Positions 52,064-61,706 of a stretch of DNA of 64,000 bases are shown one piece after another. A model generated the notes under the pieces. It saw only the letters and a program-made list of their open reading frames with translations. It made no database searches and had not been told where the DNA came from. The stretch's first letter is position 1, and each line of letters opens with the position of its first letter. The stretch covers positions 124,001-188,000 of the forward strand of contig NZ_QJUA01000001.1 of assembly GCF_003254575.1 (NCBI RefSeq), in the 5' to 3' direction. Position numbers and translations under genes: made by a program. This stretch comes from Mycobacterium kyogaense (GTDB lineage Bacteria > Actinomycetota > Actinomycetes > Mycobacteriales > Mycobacteriaceae).

Positions 52064-53652
52064 GTACGGTCTTCGAGAGCGACGGGTCTGACTTCACCGC
52101 GGTCACCGAGCAGCCGTACATGTACGTGCGCAGGCTGCTGGTCGAGCCGGACTGGCGGCGATATCCAGGCTGGGCGAAGGTGTCCCCCTCCGATTGGCAC
52201 GATCCGCAATGGCAGCGGGCGCACTCACTCAAGAACATCGGTCAACTTCGTGCCGTGATGGGCGATCTCCTCGATGAGGAGTTCTATGCCGACCTGGCTG
52301 CCGATCAGCAGCACCGAGCAACGATGTCGATGCTGTTGCCGCCGCAGATGCTCAACACCATGGCGCCGCAGTGGGATTCGGCACGTGACACGCTCACGAA
52401 GCTGTTCTATGCCGATCCGATTCGGCGCTACATGCTCCCTGTGCGCAGCGATCGTCACCCCGAATGGTGCTCGCACCCCTACGCCGAACGGGATTCGCTG
52501 CACGAGAGCGATATGTGGGTGGTGGAGGGCCTGACCCATCGGTACCCGACCAAGGTCCTTGCCGAATTGGTGTCGACGTGTCCGCAGTACTGCGGTCACT
52601 GCACACGGATGGATCTCATCGGCAACTCGACGCCGACTGTCACCAAGACGAGACTGACTCTCCAGCCGGCTGATCGGCAACGACAGATGCTCGATTATCT
52701 GCGCGCCACCCCGACGGTTCGCGACGTCGTGGTCTCCGGGGGTGACGTCGGCAATGTTCCCTGGCCGCGGTTGGAGTCGTTCATCTCGCAACTGCTGGAG
52801 ATCGACACGATCCGCGACATCCGACTGGCCACCAAGGCGCTGGCTGCCTTGCCGCAGCACTGGCTGCAGACGAAGGTGCTCGACGGCGTCAACCGGGTGG
52901 CGCAACTCGCAGCCGGACGAGGTGTCAATCTGGCGTTGCACACGCACATCAACCATGTGCAATCGGTGACTCCACTCGTCGCCGCCGCGGCCCGCGCCCT
53001 ACTCGACGCCGGGCTTCGAGATGTGCGAAACCAAGGTGTCCTGATGCGCGGCGTCAACGCCACAACTGAGGACCTTCTCGATCTGTGCTTTGCGCTGCAA
53101 GGTGAGGCGAACATCCTCCCTTACTACTTCTACATGTGCGACATGATCCCCAACGCCGAGCACTGGCGGACACCGCTGTGGCACGCACAGCAGCTGCAAC
53201 TCTCGATCATGGGTTATCTACCCGGCTTCGCGACACCACGTGTGGTCTGCGATGTTCCCTTCGTCGGAAAACGCTGGGCACACCAGGTAGTTCGCTACGA
53301 TCGCAACCTCGGAGTCTCCTACTGGAACAAGAACTACCGCACTGTTCTGGAGGGTGCGGACGACGACGCCCTGAACCGGTCGTACCCGTACTTCGATCCG
53401 ATCGACACCCTGCCGGAACTCGGCAAAGCGTGGTGGCGCAAGAACGGCCACCGAACCTGCGAAACAACACTTCTCGCTGACGAGAGTGACTCTTCCGAGC
53501 CCGCCCCGATCGGCGGCACCGTATGTGAACCGTACGGTGCCGCCGTTGGGGTGAACAGGCAGCAAGCGTCGACTCTGCATCTGAACGTCCGCAGAGACGA
53601 GGAGGCGCTGGATATGCGAGACATGGCGACCACCCGAGGCGTCACAGAATGA
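52060..53652 (+). CDS. Radical-SAM, PLP-dependent lysine 2,3-aminomutase homologue
   Basis: A 530-residue KamA-family protein. C-P-Q-Y-C-G-H-C supplies the 4Fe-4S cysteines (C174, C178, C181), followed by Arg183 at the position that binds the substrate carboxylate in clostridial KamA; S-G-G-D (226-229) is the SAM segment; Lys404 matches the PLP lysine. D361 and D398 match the two Asp (293 and 330 in KamA) that hold the epsilon-ammonium of lysine and are replaced in glutamate 2,3-aminomutases, so L-lysine is the predicted substrate. It is about 110 residues longer than KamA, with extra N- and C-terminal regions. It overlaps the amine oxidase and sugar transferase genes by 4 nt. Confidence 0.84.
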   Translation: MSTVFESDGSDFTAVTEQPYMYVRRLLVEPDWRRYPGWAKVSPSDWHDPQWQRAHSLKNIGQLRAVMGDLLDEEFYADLAADQQHRATMSMLLPPQMLNTMAPQWDSARDTLTKLFYADPIRRYMLPVRSDRHPEWCSHPYAERDSLHESDMWVVEGLTHRYPTKVLAELVSTCPQYCGHCTRMDLIGNSTPTVTKTRLTLQPADRQRQMLDYLRATPTVRDVVVSGGDVGNVPWPRLESFISQLLEIDTIRDIRLATKALAALPQHWLQTKVLDGVNRVAQLAAGRGVNLALHTHINHVQSVTPLVAAAARALLDAGLRDVRNQGVLMRGVNATTEDLLDLCFALQGEANILPYYFYMCDMIPNAEHWRTPLWHAQQLQLSIMGYLPGFATPRVVCDVPFVGKRWAHQVVRYDRNLGVSYWNKNYRTVLEGADDDALNRSYPYFDPIDTLPELGKAWWRKNGHRTCETTLLADESDSSEPAPIGGTVCEPYGAAVGVNRQQASTLHLNVRRDEEALDMRDMATTRGVTE

Positions 53653-55187
53653 CTGCGCCGCCCCTCGTTCGCCGGTTCAGATCCACGATCCGTCTCCGGT
53701 CGGAGTCTGCCGACCGGGTGATGAAACAGGTCACTGAAGCCAAAGCGCGGGCGAGCCAATGGAAGAAGATGCGCCGACGGCACGTGATCGCGACGGACGC
53801 GGTTGCTGTGGTGGTGGCTGTGACGGTCGCTCAAGTCGCTCGGTTCGGTCTTCCGGAGTCGACCAGCCCCGGGACGGGTGATCACTGGCGATACGTGACC
53901 GCGTGCTCGATCATCCTGGCGGTCGTCTGGCTCGCCGCCCTGGGATTGCAGGAGTCATGGGATCTCTCGCTGACGGGAATCGGTTCGGAGGAGTATCGCC
54001 GGGTGGTCACCTCGACCGCGTGGGCTTTCGGCATCATCGCTGTCACGGATCTGCTCCTCCAGCTCGGATTGGTCCGCGGCTATCTGGCCATCGCACTACC
54101 GGTCGGTCTGGTGGGGCTACTTGCGGGAAGACACCTTCTGAGAAGGGATCTCGCCAGGAAGAGGTCGCGTGGTGCGTTCACGAGCCAGGTGGTCGTGCTG
54201 GGAAAGCCACGTTCGGTGATAGCACTGTGCAACACCTTCAATCGGTGCAGTCATGCCGGCTACCGTGTGGTCGGCGCCTGCTTGCCTGACTACCAGGGCA
54301 AGGTCGGTCTCGAGATCGACACCCGGACCGGGCCCGTGCCGGTGCTGGGTAATCAGCATTCCGTCGCGGAGGTGGTGAGCCTCACCAACGCGGATGCACT
54401 CGCCGTCACTTCTGCTGAGCACCTCGGCCACGAGCACATGCGAACCCTGACTTGGCAACTCGACTCGTTGGGAACTGACCTCATCGTCATGCCGGGCATG
54501 GTCGACATCGTCGGTCCCCGACTGAAGATCCGCCCGATTGACAACATGCCGCTCTTCCACGTGGCACGACCCCGCCACGACGGAGCGTTGCACTACCACA
54601 AGCGCTTCTTCGACCTGGTCGTGGGAACCATCGCGTTGGTCCTGCTCAGCCCCGTGATGTTGGTGGTTGCGGCGGCGATCAAGTGGCACGACGGCGGACC
54701 GGTGTTCTTCTGCCAAGATCGTGTCGGTTACAACGGAATTCAATTTCGTATCGTGAAGTTCAGAACGATGAAGCCGGAGTCCGAGGCTGAATTGGAGACG
54801 GAGCGGATCGTTTCTGGACAGTCGGATGGGATCTTCTTCAAGTCGGCCACGGACTCGCGCATCACACCGATCGGCCGGTGGCTCCGGAAGACCAGCATCG
54901 ACGAGATCCCCCAGCTGTTCAACGTTCTCGCCGGTTCGATGAGCATCGTCGGTCCCCGACCGCTGGTTCCCGGCGAGGGGTCTTCTGTCGAGTACTTCAT
55001 CGAGCGCAGGGGTCTCGTCAAACCAGGAATCACCGGTCTGTGGCAGGTGTCCGGGAGATCGGACGTATCCGCTGCCGAGCGCATTCGCTTGGACCACTTC
55101 TACGTCGACAATTGGTCCTACGTACAGGATTTGGTGATCGTCCTGCGGACGGTGCGGACAGTTCTCCAACGCCACGGAGCGTATTAG
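53649..55187 (+). CDS. Exopolysaccharide polyprenyl-phosphate sugar-1-phosphate transferase
   Basis: Initiating transferase that moves a hexose-1-phosphate from a nucleotide sugar to the polyprenyl phosphate carrier at the membrane. The 512-residue protein has about four N-terminal membrane helices, a Rossmann-like middle domain, another helix near residues 320-340 and the catalytic WcaJ/PssY domain with K-R-F-F-D-L-V, K-F-R-T-M, S-I-D-E-I-P-Q-L-F-N-V, S-I-V-G-P-R-P and P-G-I-T-G-L-W-Q-V-S-G-R. Its start overlaps the aminomutase gene by 4 nt, directly linking the amino-acid genes with polysaccharide assembly. The sugar specificity cannot be read from sequence. Confidence 0.9.
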   Translation: MTAPPLVRRFRSTIRLRSESADRVMKQVTEAKARASQWKKMRRRHVIATDAVAVVVAVTVAQVARFGLPESTSPGTGDHWRYVTACSIILAVVWLAALGLQESWDLSLTGIGSEEYRRVVTSTAWAFGIIAVTDLLLQLGLVRGYLAIALPVGLVGLLAGRHLLRRDLARKRSRGAFTSQVVVLGKPRSVIALCNTFNRCSHAGYRVVGACLPDYQGKVGLEIDTRTGPVPVLGNQHSVAEVVSLTNADALAVTSAEHLGHEHMRTLTWQLDSLGTDLIVMPGMVDIVGPRLKIRPIDNMPLFHVARPRHDGALHYHKRFFDLVVGTIALVLLSPVMLVVAAAIKWHDGGPVFFCQDRVGYNGIQFRIVKFRTMKPESEAELETERIVSGQSDGIFFKSATDSRITPIGRWLRKTSIDEIPQLFNVLAGSMSIVGPRPLVPGEGSSVEYFIERRGLVKPGITGLWQVSGRSDVSAAERIRLDHFYVDNWSYVQDLVIVLRTVRTVLQRHGAY

Positions 55188-55191
55188 AGCC

Positions 55192-56601
55192 ATGACACGG
55201 AACGGAACATTGATGAAGTCCTCGAGTGTGACGCACGCCGAGATGACCGACTCACATGCTGTCGGCGGAATGTCCGACTCGAGCGTGTCGGACTCTGTCG
55301 CACGATACGGTGCAGAATTCAGCGCGGACTCGTTGGCCGGCCTTCAGGTGTGCGTGGTCGCGTGCCATTTCCGCCCCGAATCGTCGGGTAGCGCACCCTA
55401 CAACTCGTTGCTCGTCGACACCCTTGCCGATGCCGGCGCCGCTGTGAAGGTCGTCACCGGCGTTCCGCACTACCCCGAGTGGCGCGTGGTCGACCCCCAG
55501 TATCAGACCGGGCTGAGATGGCGTGAATCACCGGCCCGAGCGACGGGTGCCGGCTCGGTCGACATCGTGCGACTACGCCATGCGGTTCCGCGCAATCCCG
55601 GCCTCCTCGGGCGAATGCGCCTGGAACTGAGTTTCGCGGCGCTGAGCGCTCCTGCTGTCCTCGCGACACGTGCCGACATCGTGATCGCCGTGACGCCGTT
55701 GCTGGGCGCTGCGGTGGCCGGCATGGTGGGCCGGCGTCGACGTCCGTTCGGCGCCATCGTGCATGACCAGGTGGGCAAAGCCGCGGTTCAATCGGGAAGT
55801 ACGGGTGGACGCGTCGCGAATCACATTGCAGCAGCTGAGTATTCCGTGCTGCGACGCGCCGACCGCGTCGGCGTCGTCACGGAGGGGTTCCGGCCGGCGC
55901 TGGTTGCGGGAGGAGTGGACGATCGACGGATCGTCGAGGTACCCCTGTTCTCTCATGTCACTCCTGCGAATCTCGCTCCAGCGGCGGCCAGACGCGCACT
56001 GGGCTGGCGCGACACCGGCCGTCTCACTGTTGTGCACACCGGGAACATGGGGATGAAACAAGGCCTGGATCATGCCTTGAAGGCTGCCCGAGTCGCTGCC
56101 GTGCGTTACCCGGGCGAATTCGAGTTCGTGTTCGTGGGGGACGGCAACACGAGGCAGGCGTTGGAACACCAGGCCCGCGGACTGGACGGGGTTCGGTTCG
56201 TCGATCCAGTCGCCGAGGCGATCTACCCACTCACCCTGGCTGCGGCAGACGTGCTACTCGTCCACGAACGCCCTGGGGTCAGGGAGATGTCGCTACCCAG
56301 CAAGCTCACCTCGTACACGACCGCATCGCGACCCATCCTTGCGGCGGTCGCCGAAAGCGGTATCACCGGATCGTTGTTGAGCTCACGCGACGCCGCATTG
56401 CTGGTGCCGAACGGCGATCCAGAAGCGCTCGTCAGCGGCCTGTGTGAAATCCGGTCCGACGATGCGCTGCGTGTCCGCCTCACCGAGAACGCAAGGCGGC
56501 TCGGGCAGGCGGAGTTCTCCGAACGTCGCGGCCGGCAGCACTTCGTGACGTTCGCCAAAGCGCTCGCCGACTCCTCGGGACGAAGGAAGGGACAAGAATG
56601 A
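55192..56601 (+). CDS. Family 4 glycosyltransferase (WbuB-like)
   Basis: A 469-residue GT-B glycosyltransferase. The N-terminal Rossmann domain starts near residue 52 ([18 protein letters not shown]) and resembles WbuB-type transferases (G-V-P-H-Y-P-E-W); the C-terminal domain has [12 protein letters not shown] and L-P-S-K-L-T-S-Y. It would add the second or a later sugar to the lipid-linked repeat unit. The ATG at 55192 is 5 nt after the previous stop, but the first 50 residues are Ser-rich and unlike the family, so internal ATGs (for example 55213) could be used. It overlaps gmd by 4 nt. Confidence 0.82.
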   Translation: MTRNGTLMKSSSVTHAEMTDSHAVGGMSDSSVSDSVARYGAEFSADSLAGLQVCVVACHFRPESSGSAPYNSLLVDTLADAGAAVKVVTGVPHYPEWRVVDPQYQTGLRWRESPARATGAGSVDIVRLRHAVPRNPGLLGRMRLELSFAALSAPAVLATRADIVIAVTPLLGAAVAGMVGRRRRPFGAIVHDQVGKAAVQSGSTGGRVANHIAAAEYSVLRRADRVGVVTEGFRPALVAGGVDDRRIVEVPLFSHVTPANLAPAAARRALGWRDTGRLTVVHTGNMGMKQGLDHALKAARVAAVRYPGEFEFVFVGDGNTRQALEHQARGLDGVRFVDPVAEAIYPLTLAAADVLLVHERPGVREMSLPSKLTSYTTASRPILAAVAESGITGSLLSSRDAALLVPNGDPEALVSGLCEIRSDDALRVRLTENARRLGQAEFSERRGRQHFVTFAKALADSSGRRKGQE

Positions 56602-57620
56602 AGAAGGCTGTCATCACCGGGATCACCGGCCAGGACGGGTCGTACCTCGCTGAGCTTCTCCTCGACAAGGGCTACGAGGTGCACGGCCTGATCCGTCGAT
56701 CATCGACGTTCAACACCTCGCGCATCGACCATCTCTACGTGGATCCGCACGATCCGGATGCCCGGTTGCATCTGCACTACGGGGATCTCCGGGACGGAGC
56801 CCGTCTGGTGACGCTGCTGTCCCAGATCTCGCCCGACGAGGTGTACAACCTCGGCGCGCAATCGCATGTCCGGGTGAGCTTCGACGAGCCGGAACACACC
56901 GGCGACACGACAGGTATGGGGTCGATCCGGCTGTTGGAGGCGGTGCGGCTCTCAGGAGTGCAATGCCGGTTCTATCAGGCGTCGAGCTCGGAGATGTTCG
57001 GCGCGTCGCCGCCCCCTCAGAACGAAGAGACACTGTTCTATCCGCGGTCGCCCTACGGGGCCGCAAAGGTCTACTCCTACTGGGTCACCAAGAACTACCG
57101 CGAGGCCTACGGCATGTTCGCGGTGAACGGAATACTGTTCAACCACGAATCCCCGCGCCGCGGCGAAACGTTCGTGACCCGGAAGATCACCCGGGCGGTC
57201 GCGCGGATCAAAGCCGGGCTGCAGGACGACCTGTATCTGGGCAATCTCGACGCCGTCCGTGACTGGGGTTACGCACCCGAGTACGTGGACGGCATGTGGC
57301 GGATGTTGCAGGTCGACGAGCCGGATGACTACGTACTGGCGACAGGCCAGGGCCACACTGTCCGGGACTTCGTGAGCATCGCTTTCGAACGGGCGGGGCT
57401 CGATTGGCAGGACCACGTGAGGTTCGACTTGGGATATGTCCGTCCGACCGAGGTCGACGCGCTGATCGGTGATGCATCGAAGGCAGCGCGAGTGCTGGAT
57501 TGGAAAGCCGAGGTACGAACTCCTGATCTTGCCGCGATCATGGTGGATGCCGATATCGAAGCTCTGCGCTGTGCGGGCACGCCATGGGTCGATACGCCCC
57601 AGTTGGCCGGCCGGGTATAG
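56598..57620 (+). CDS. gmd: GDP-mannose 4,6-dehydratase
   Basis: Converts GDP-D-mannose to GDP-4-keto-6-deoxy-D-mannose, the precursor of GDP-L-fucose and GDP-rhamnose. The 340-residue extended SDR has [11 protein letters not shown] at the NADP site, [32 protein letters not shown] and the catalytic Y-G-A-A-K. Together with the fcl gene at the window end it completes the GDP-L-fucose route, so the polymer likely contains fucose. Its start overlaps the preceding glycosyltransferase (ATGA). Confidence 0.93.
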   Translation: MKKAVITGITGQDGSYLAELLLDKGYEVHGLIRRSSTFNTSRIDHLYVDPHDPDARLHLHYGDLRDGARLVTLLSQISPDEVYNLGAQSHVRVSFDEPEHTGDTTGMGSIRLLEAVRLSGVQCRFYQASSSEMFGASPPPQNEETLFYPRSPYGAAKVYSYWVTKNYREAYGMFAVNGILFNHESPRRGETFVTRKITRAVARIKAGLQDDLYLGNLDAVRDWGYAPEYVDGMWRMLQVDEPDDYVLATGQGHTVRDFVSIAFERAGLDWQDHVRFDLGYVRPTEVDALIGDASKAARVLDWKAEVRTPDLAAIMVDADIEALRCAGTPWVDTPQLAGRV

Positions 57621-57632
57621 CGAACCGATCCC

Positions 57633-58790
57633 ATGGCGACACGGACAGGTGACCCGGAGTGCATGCGAATACTCCACGCGGTCACATTGCTCACCCCGGA
57701 CGGTGCGTACGGCGGACCCGTGCGGGTCTCGCTCAATCAGGCCTCGGCACTGCGCATCCGCGGTCACTCGGTGACACTCGCGGCGGCGGAGCGAGGGTTC
57801 GACGTGAGACCCACCTGGGCGGAGGGTAACCCACTTGTCGTCCGGCCCGCTGTGCGGTTGGTCCCTCGCGTCGGGTTCGCAGGTCTGTCTGCGCCCAGTC
57901 TCGTGACATGGTTCCTTCGGTCGCACAGCCAGTTCCACGCTGCACACGTCCATCTCGCGCGCGACCTCGTCCTGTTACCACTGGCAGTGGCCATGATGCG
58001 GATGCGATTGCCCTATGTGCTGCAGGCCCACGGCATGCTCCTGCCGGAAGCACATCCGCTCGCACCGATGATCGACCGCACGATCGTTCGGAAACTGTTG
58101 TGCCAGGCACACGAAGTCTTTTATCTGACGACGGATGAGCGTGACGCACTCGATGAGATCGCCGGCGGGAACGCTCGACTCACCCCGCTCCCGAACGGCG
58201 TACCGCTGTATCCGGCGGCGACACACTCGCGGCGGGTACCCGAGGTTCTCTACTTGGCACGGCTCCATCAGCGCAAGCGCCCCGTTGACTTCGTCGCGGC
58301 AGCAAAAGAGTTGAACGCGAGAGGGATAACCGCGGATTACACGCTCATCGGGCCGGACGAAGGCGAAGGCAGGAAGGTTCAGGAGCTTGCCGCCCAGGCG
58401 CCCAACATCAACTGGGCCGGCCCGGTAGAAAGTGGGGCGGGTCCGGCACGCATGCAGCAGGCATCCATATTCGTACTACCGTCGCTGAGCCCGGAGCCCT
58501 ACCCGATGGCCGTGCTCGAAGCGATGTCTGTCGGCCTCCCCGTCGTCGTGACAGATCAGTGTGGGTTGGCGCCCATGGTCCGAAAATACGACTGCGGCAT
58601 CGTCATCGAACCCGGACCGTCGAACATTGCCCGGGCCGTCGACCACCTACTCTCAGCGCCGGACATCGCACGGAGACTGGGTGAACGTGGGCGCAGCGCC
58701 GTCAAGCATGACCTCGGTATGTCGTATGTGGGCCAACGGTTGGAGATGAGCTACTCCGCCGCGGCACATTTCCGCAGGTGGCTGCCATGA
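57633..58790 (+). CDS. Family 4 glycosyltransferase
   Basis: A 385-residue GT4-type glycosyltransferase. It begins its fold at M-R-I-L-H-A-V-T (residue 11) with a G-G-P-V-R-V loop; the C-terminal domain shows V-L-Y-L-A-R-L-H-Q-R-K-R-P near residue 210 and the E-x7-E type element P-E-P-Y-P-M-A-V-L-E-A-M-S-V-G-L-P-V-V. It probably adds a sugar to the repeat unit. ATG 57633 gives the longest frame; ATG 57663 matches the family start better, and neither has a strong ribosome site. It follows gmd by 12 nt and overlaps the SGNH gene by 4 nt. Confidence 0.82.
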   Translation: MATRTGDPECMRILHAVTLLTPDGAYGGPVRVSLNQASALRIRGHSVTLAAAERGFDVRPTWAEGNPLVVRPAVRLVPRVGFAGLSAPSLVTWFLRSHSQFHAAHVHLARDLVLLPLAVAMMRMRLPYVLQAHGMLLPEAHPLAPMIDRTIVRKLLCQAHEVFYLTTDERDALDEIAGGNARLTPLPNGVPLYPAATHSRRVPEVLYLARLHQRKRPVDFVAAAKELNARGITADYTLIGPDEGEGRKVQELAAQAPNINWAGPVESGAGPARMQQASIFVLPSLSPEPYPMAVLEAMSVGLPVVVTDQCGLAPMVRKYDCGIVIEPGPSNIARAVDHLLSAPDIARRLGERGRSAVKHDLGMSYVGQRLEMSYSAAAHFRRWLP

Positions 58791-59491
58791 CATTGCGGCA
58801 TTCCTCGTGGCGATCCGCGATCGTGACTGTGGCGCTGGCATTTCTACTCGTGGCGGCGACGGCCGGGGTAACCGTCGTTCTCACGAGCCGTGGTGGAGAG
58901 TCGCTATCCATCCCTGCTGATGGACCGCTGCGCATTTCGGTGATCGGTGATTCGTACAGCGCGGGCTCCGACAACGACGTGACATGGCCGTCGCTGGTTG
59001 CCGCCGCATCCCCGCTCAGCATCTCCAATGTTGCAGTGGCCAACTCCAGTTATGCCGGCCGTGCGGGGCAGAGCGGACACTTCGCCGACCAGGTCGACAA
59101 GGCCCTCGCCTCCAAGCCTGATGTGATCGTCGTCTTCGGTGGTGTCGGCGATGTGGCGCTTCCCGACCAACAGATCACTCAGTCGGCCGTCGATCTGTTC
59201 ACCGAACTCAGCAGACGAGCCCCCGACGCCTCGCTCGTCGTGTTCGGTCCCATCTGGCATCAGCACCCGGTGCCTGGTGTCTTCATGACACTCGACTCGG
59301 ATATCGCGAAAGCTGCCAACGGCACTCACACAACCTATGTGTCTCTGATCGAGGAGAAATGGCTTGCTGCCGACGGTTTGATGCGGCGGAATGTGGCACC
59401 GACCGACGAGGGTCAGTCCGTGCTGGCACAACGCTTGAGGCCACTTCTCCTGGCACAGATCCGCGGTGCCAGCAGGACGGTCGTCCCATGA
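58787..59491 (+). CDS. Membrane-anchored SGNH-hydrolase-like protein with degenerate catalytic motifs
   Basis: A 234-residue protein with one N-terminal membrane helix (about residues 10-33) and an extracytoplasmic SGNH/GDSL fold. Block I is intact (G-D-S-Y, Ser56), but the block III Gly-x-Asn-Asp reads G-V-G-D (Gly121 for Asn) and the block V Asp-x-x-His reads R-N-V-A (Arg201, Ala204). It therefore seems to lack the catalytic Asn, Asp and His. It may bind glycan or partner the intact paralogue encoded next. Its ATG overlaps the glycosyltransferase stop and its stop overlaps the next start. Confidence 0.72.
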   Translation: MTLRHSSWRSAIVTVALAFLLVAATAGVTVVLTSRGGESLSIPADGPLRISVIGDSYSAGSDNDVTWPSLVAAASPLSISNVAVANSSYAGRAGQSGHFADQVDKALASKPDVIVVFGGVGDVALPDQQITQSAVDLFTELSRRAPDASLVVFGPIWHQHPVPGVFMTLDSDIAKAANGTHTTYVSLIEEKWLAADGLMRRNVAPTDEGQSVLAQRLRPLLLAQIRGASRTVVP

Positions 59492-60297
59492 TCGCCGGAT
59501 TCCACGGTTGCGTCGCGATGCCCCGTCGATCAACGATTCTTCTCGTCGTCCTCTCGATCGCGGCTGCCATAGCTGTCCCTCGTGTCATCCTGGACGGATC
59601 TGCAACGGGCTCAGACGGGCCACCACTGCAGACCATCGCTGCTCCACCCACCCTGCCGAGTCGGGTGGCACCCGCTGTCCTGTTCATCGGTGACTCGTAC
59701 ACCAAGGGTCCGACCACGCCGGATCTGAGCTACGGCTGCCTGACGGCGACGGCACTGGGGTGGGAATGCAACATCGCTGCGGAGGGCGGAACGGGCTACC
59801 TCAGCGGGGGCCCCGGACATCGTCTCGAGGTCACCCAACCCGACTTGCCGTCCACATCGTTCGTAGAGCGGTTACCGCGTCTGCGAGAGATGTATCGGGC
59901 GGACGTGGTGGTCCTCGACGGTGGCCGAAATGACATGCAGTTCGCGACCTCCGACGTCGATCCGATCTTCGCCTACACCGTGAAGCAGGTCGTCGAATCC
60001 TGGCCGAACAGCCACGTCATCGTGATCGGACCATGGTTCCTCAACGAGCCGGTGATCAGGCCGCCATCTCTGGCGGGGGAGACGATAGGCCACGAGTTCC
60101 GGTCGGTTCTTCGCTCCAACCCCGAGTTCGACGATGTCGAATTCATCGATCCTGGAGCGCTGGGCTGGTTCGTCGGTATCGACACATCGCCGTACGTGGG
60201 CGACGACGGGATTCACCCCACCTTCGCCGGAGTGAAGAAGATCGCTGAGCTGCTGACCAGAGCATTGAAGGCGCAGGGGGTCACGCATCCATCATGA
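59488..60297 (+). CDS. Membrane-anchored SGNH hydrolase
   Basis: A 269-residue SGNH/GDSL protein with an N-terminal membrane helix (about residues 15-32) and an extracytoplasmic catalytic domain. All blocks are present: G-D-S-Y (Ser70), A-E-G-G-T-G-Y (Gly), G-G-R-N-D (Asn148) and D-G-I-H-P-T (Asp240, His243). In polysaccharide loci such proteins usually add or remove O-acetyl or other acyl groups on the glycan. The ATG at 59488 overlaps the preceding stop by 4 nt. The stop overlaps the Wzc-like gene, keeping it in the same operon. Confidence 0.82.
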   Translation: MIAGFHGCVAMPRRSTILLVVLSIAAAIAVPRVILDGSATGSDGPPLQTIAAPPTLPSRVAPAVLFIGDSYTKGPTTPDLSYGCLTATALGWECNIAAEGGTGYLSGGPGHRLEVTQPDLPSTSFVERLPRLREMYRADVVVLDGGRNDMQFATSDVDPIFAYTVKQVVESWPNSHVIVIGPWFLNEPVIRPPSLAGETIGHEFRSVLRSNPEFDDVEFIDPGALGWFVGIDTSPYVGDDGIHPTFAGVKKIAELLTRALKAQGVTHPS

Positions 60298-61706
60298 ACT
60301 CGACTCTGACTGATTACGTGTTCGTGCTCCGGTGCTGGTGGCGGATCCCCGTCGCGTTCACCCTGCTGTCGGTTCTCACAACAGCGTTGTTCTTCATCGC
60401 GAAGCCGCCCGAATATGCTGCCAAGGCAGTGCTTTTCGTGACGACCCCTCGGGACGACGAGCGGAGCTTCTACGAGGGGGACGACTATGCCAGGCAGCGA
60501 GCCGACACCTACTTCGCCCTGAGTAGGAGTCCGGAGATCGCCAAGAGGGTGATCGACGACCTCGGAATGGACATCGCCCCAGAGGAGATGATCGACCGCG
60601 CCAACCTCTCCCCGGTCCATGACACCGTGCTCTTGCAATTGACGACGACGGGTGACACCCCGCTGCAGGCCCAAGCGATAGGCAACGCTTACATCGAGGA
60701 GCTTCGCCGAAGTATCAACGCGCTGGAAACGGTGTCGGCGGGATTGGCTCCCCGGGTGGACTTGATTCCCGTGAGGGCGCCGTCCTCGGAGGGACGGGCC
60801 GGGATGTTGCCGCTCGGGCTGGTCCTCGGCATCGCAGCAGTCATCGGCCTGATCGCCGGTGCTTTCGTCGCCGTGGTCGTGGCCCTCCTCGACGGGCGGA
60901 TTCGTCGCCCCGAGGATGCCGCGGAAGCCACAGAGACTCCTGTGCTGGCGACTGTCCGTTCGGTGCCGTGGCAGTCCCCGGAATCTCGACCGTGGGACGA
61001 AGAGTCCGGCCGGCAGCTTCGAGGCACCTTGGACCGGCTCGCGATCCTCGGATCAAAGGTCATCATGGTGGCCTCGGCCGAACGAGCCGCAGGAAAAACC
61101 GGCATCGCCCTGATCGCGGCACGAGCACTGGCCAGCAGAGGTTCCACCGTCGCCATCGTCGACTTCGATTCGCGAAGCTCTCAGTTGGCCCGGGCTCTCG
61201 GGCTGGACGACGCGCAGACCGTCAGCGGGCTCGTCCACGGCGGTGCGTCGCAGCACCAGTCGCGGATCGCTGTGCAGACGATGGCTTTCGCGCAGTGGCG
61301 CGGAATCACCGTCATCCCGTTCGGTCCGAACGAGGGAGACCCGGGAGCGACAGCTGATCACCCGGGCACGGCGCGAATGTTCGACGAACTCCGCAGCAGA
61401 TACGACTGGGTCATCGTGGACACCCCCGCGGTGATCGAGTTCAGCGATGCAGTGCGATTAGTTCGACACGCCGATGCCGTCGTGCTTGTCGCCAGGGCGC
61501 GACAGACCACATTCGATGCGTTGCGTTCGGCATGCCAACAGTTGACGCTCGCGGCCGGACAGGTGCTCGGGGTGGTGTTCGTCGTCCAGAGCGCTCCCGC
61601 GCAGCGACGAGGTCGTCTGGGCCGCAGCGAAAGTCCCGTCGACGACGCCGCCGGATCGTCCGGCCGGCAGGCATTCCCAACTTCGATTCCAACGAGGAGA
61701 CCGTGA
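60294..61706 (+). CDS. Wzz/Wzc-like polysaccharide chain-length protein with ATPase domain
   Basis: A 470-residue co-polymerase-type protein. Two membrane helices (about 15-37 and 172-198) flank an extracytoplasmic Wzz domain; the cytoplasmic part is a BY-kinase-like P-loop domain with Walker A A-S-A-E-R-A-A-G-K-T (Lys268), Walker A' V-A-I-V-D-F-D-S (286-293) and Walker B W-V-I-V-D-T-P-A. No terminal tyrosine cluster is present, so autophosphorylation as in classical Wzc is uncertain. It should regulate polymer length and export. It overlaps the SGNH gene by 4 nt and the next gene by 1 nt. Confidence 0.84.
   Translation: MNSTLTDYVFVLRCWWRIPVAFTLLSVLTTALFFIAKPPEYAAKAVLFVTTPRDDERSFYEGDDYARQRADTYFALSRSPEIAKRVIDDLGMDIAPEEMIDRANLSPVHDTVLLQLTTTGDTPLQAQAIGNAYIEELRRSINALETVSAGLAPRVDLIPVRAPSSEGRAGMLPLGLVLGIAAVIGLIAGAFVAVVVALLDGRIRRPEDAAEATETPVLATVRSVPWQSPESRPWDEESGRQLRGTLDRLAILGSKVIMVASAERAAGKTGIALIAARALASRGSTVAIVDFDSRSSQLARALGLDDAQTVSGLVHGGASQHQSRIAVQTMAFAQWRGITVIPFGPNEGDPGATADHPGTARMFDELRSRYDWVIVDTPAVIEFSDAVRLVRHADAVVLVARARQTTFDALRSACQQLTLAAGQVLGVVFVVQSAPAQRRGRLGRSESPVDDAAGSSGRQAFPTSIPTRRP

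Noticed and set aside
53649..55187. Possibility that the locus is a glycopeptidolipid cluster
   Set aside because: There is no multimodular peptide synthetase, and Wzz/Wzc-like genes and a polyprenyl-phosphate sugar transferase point to a Wzy-type exopolysaccharide instead.
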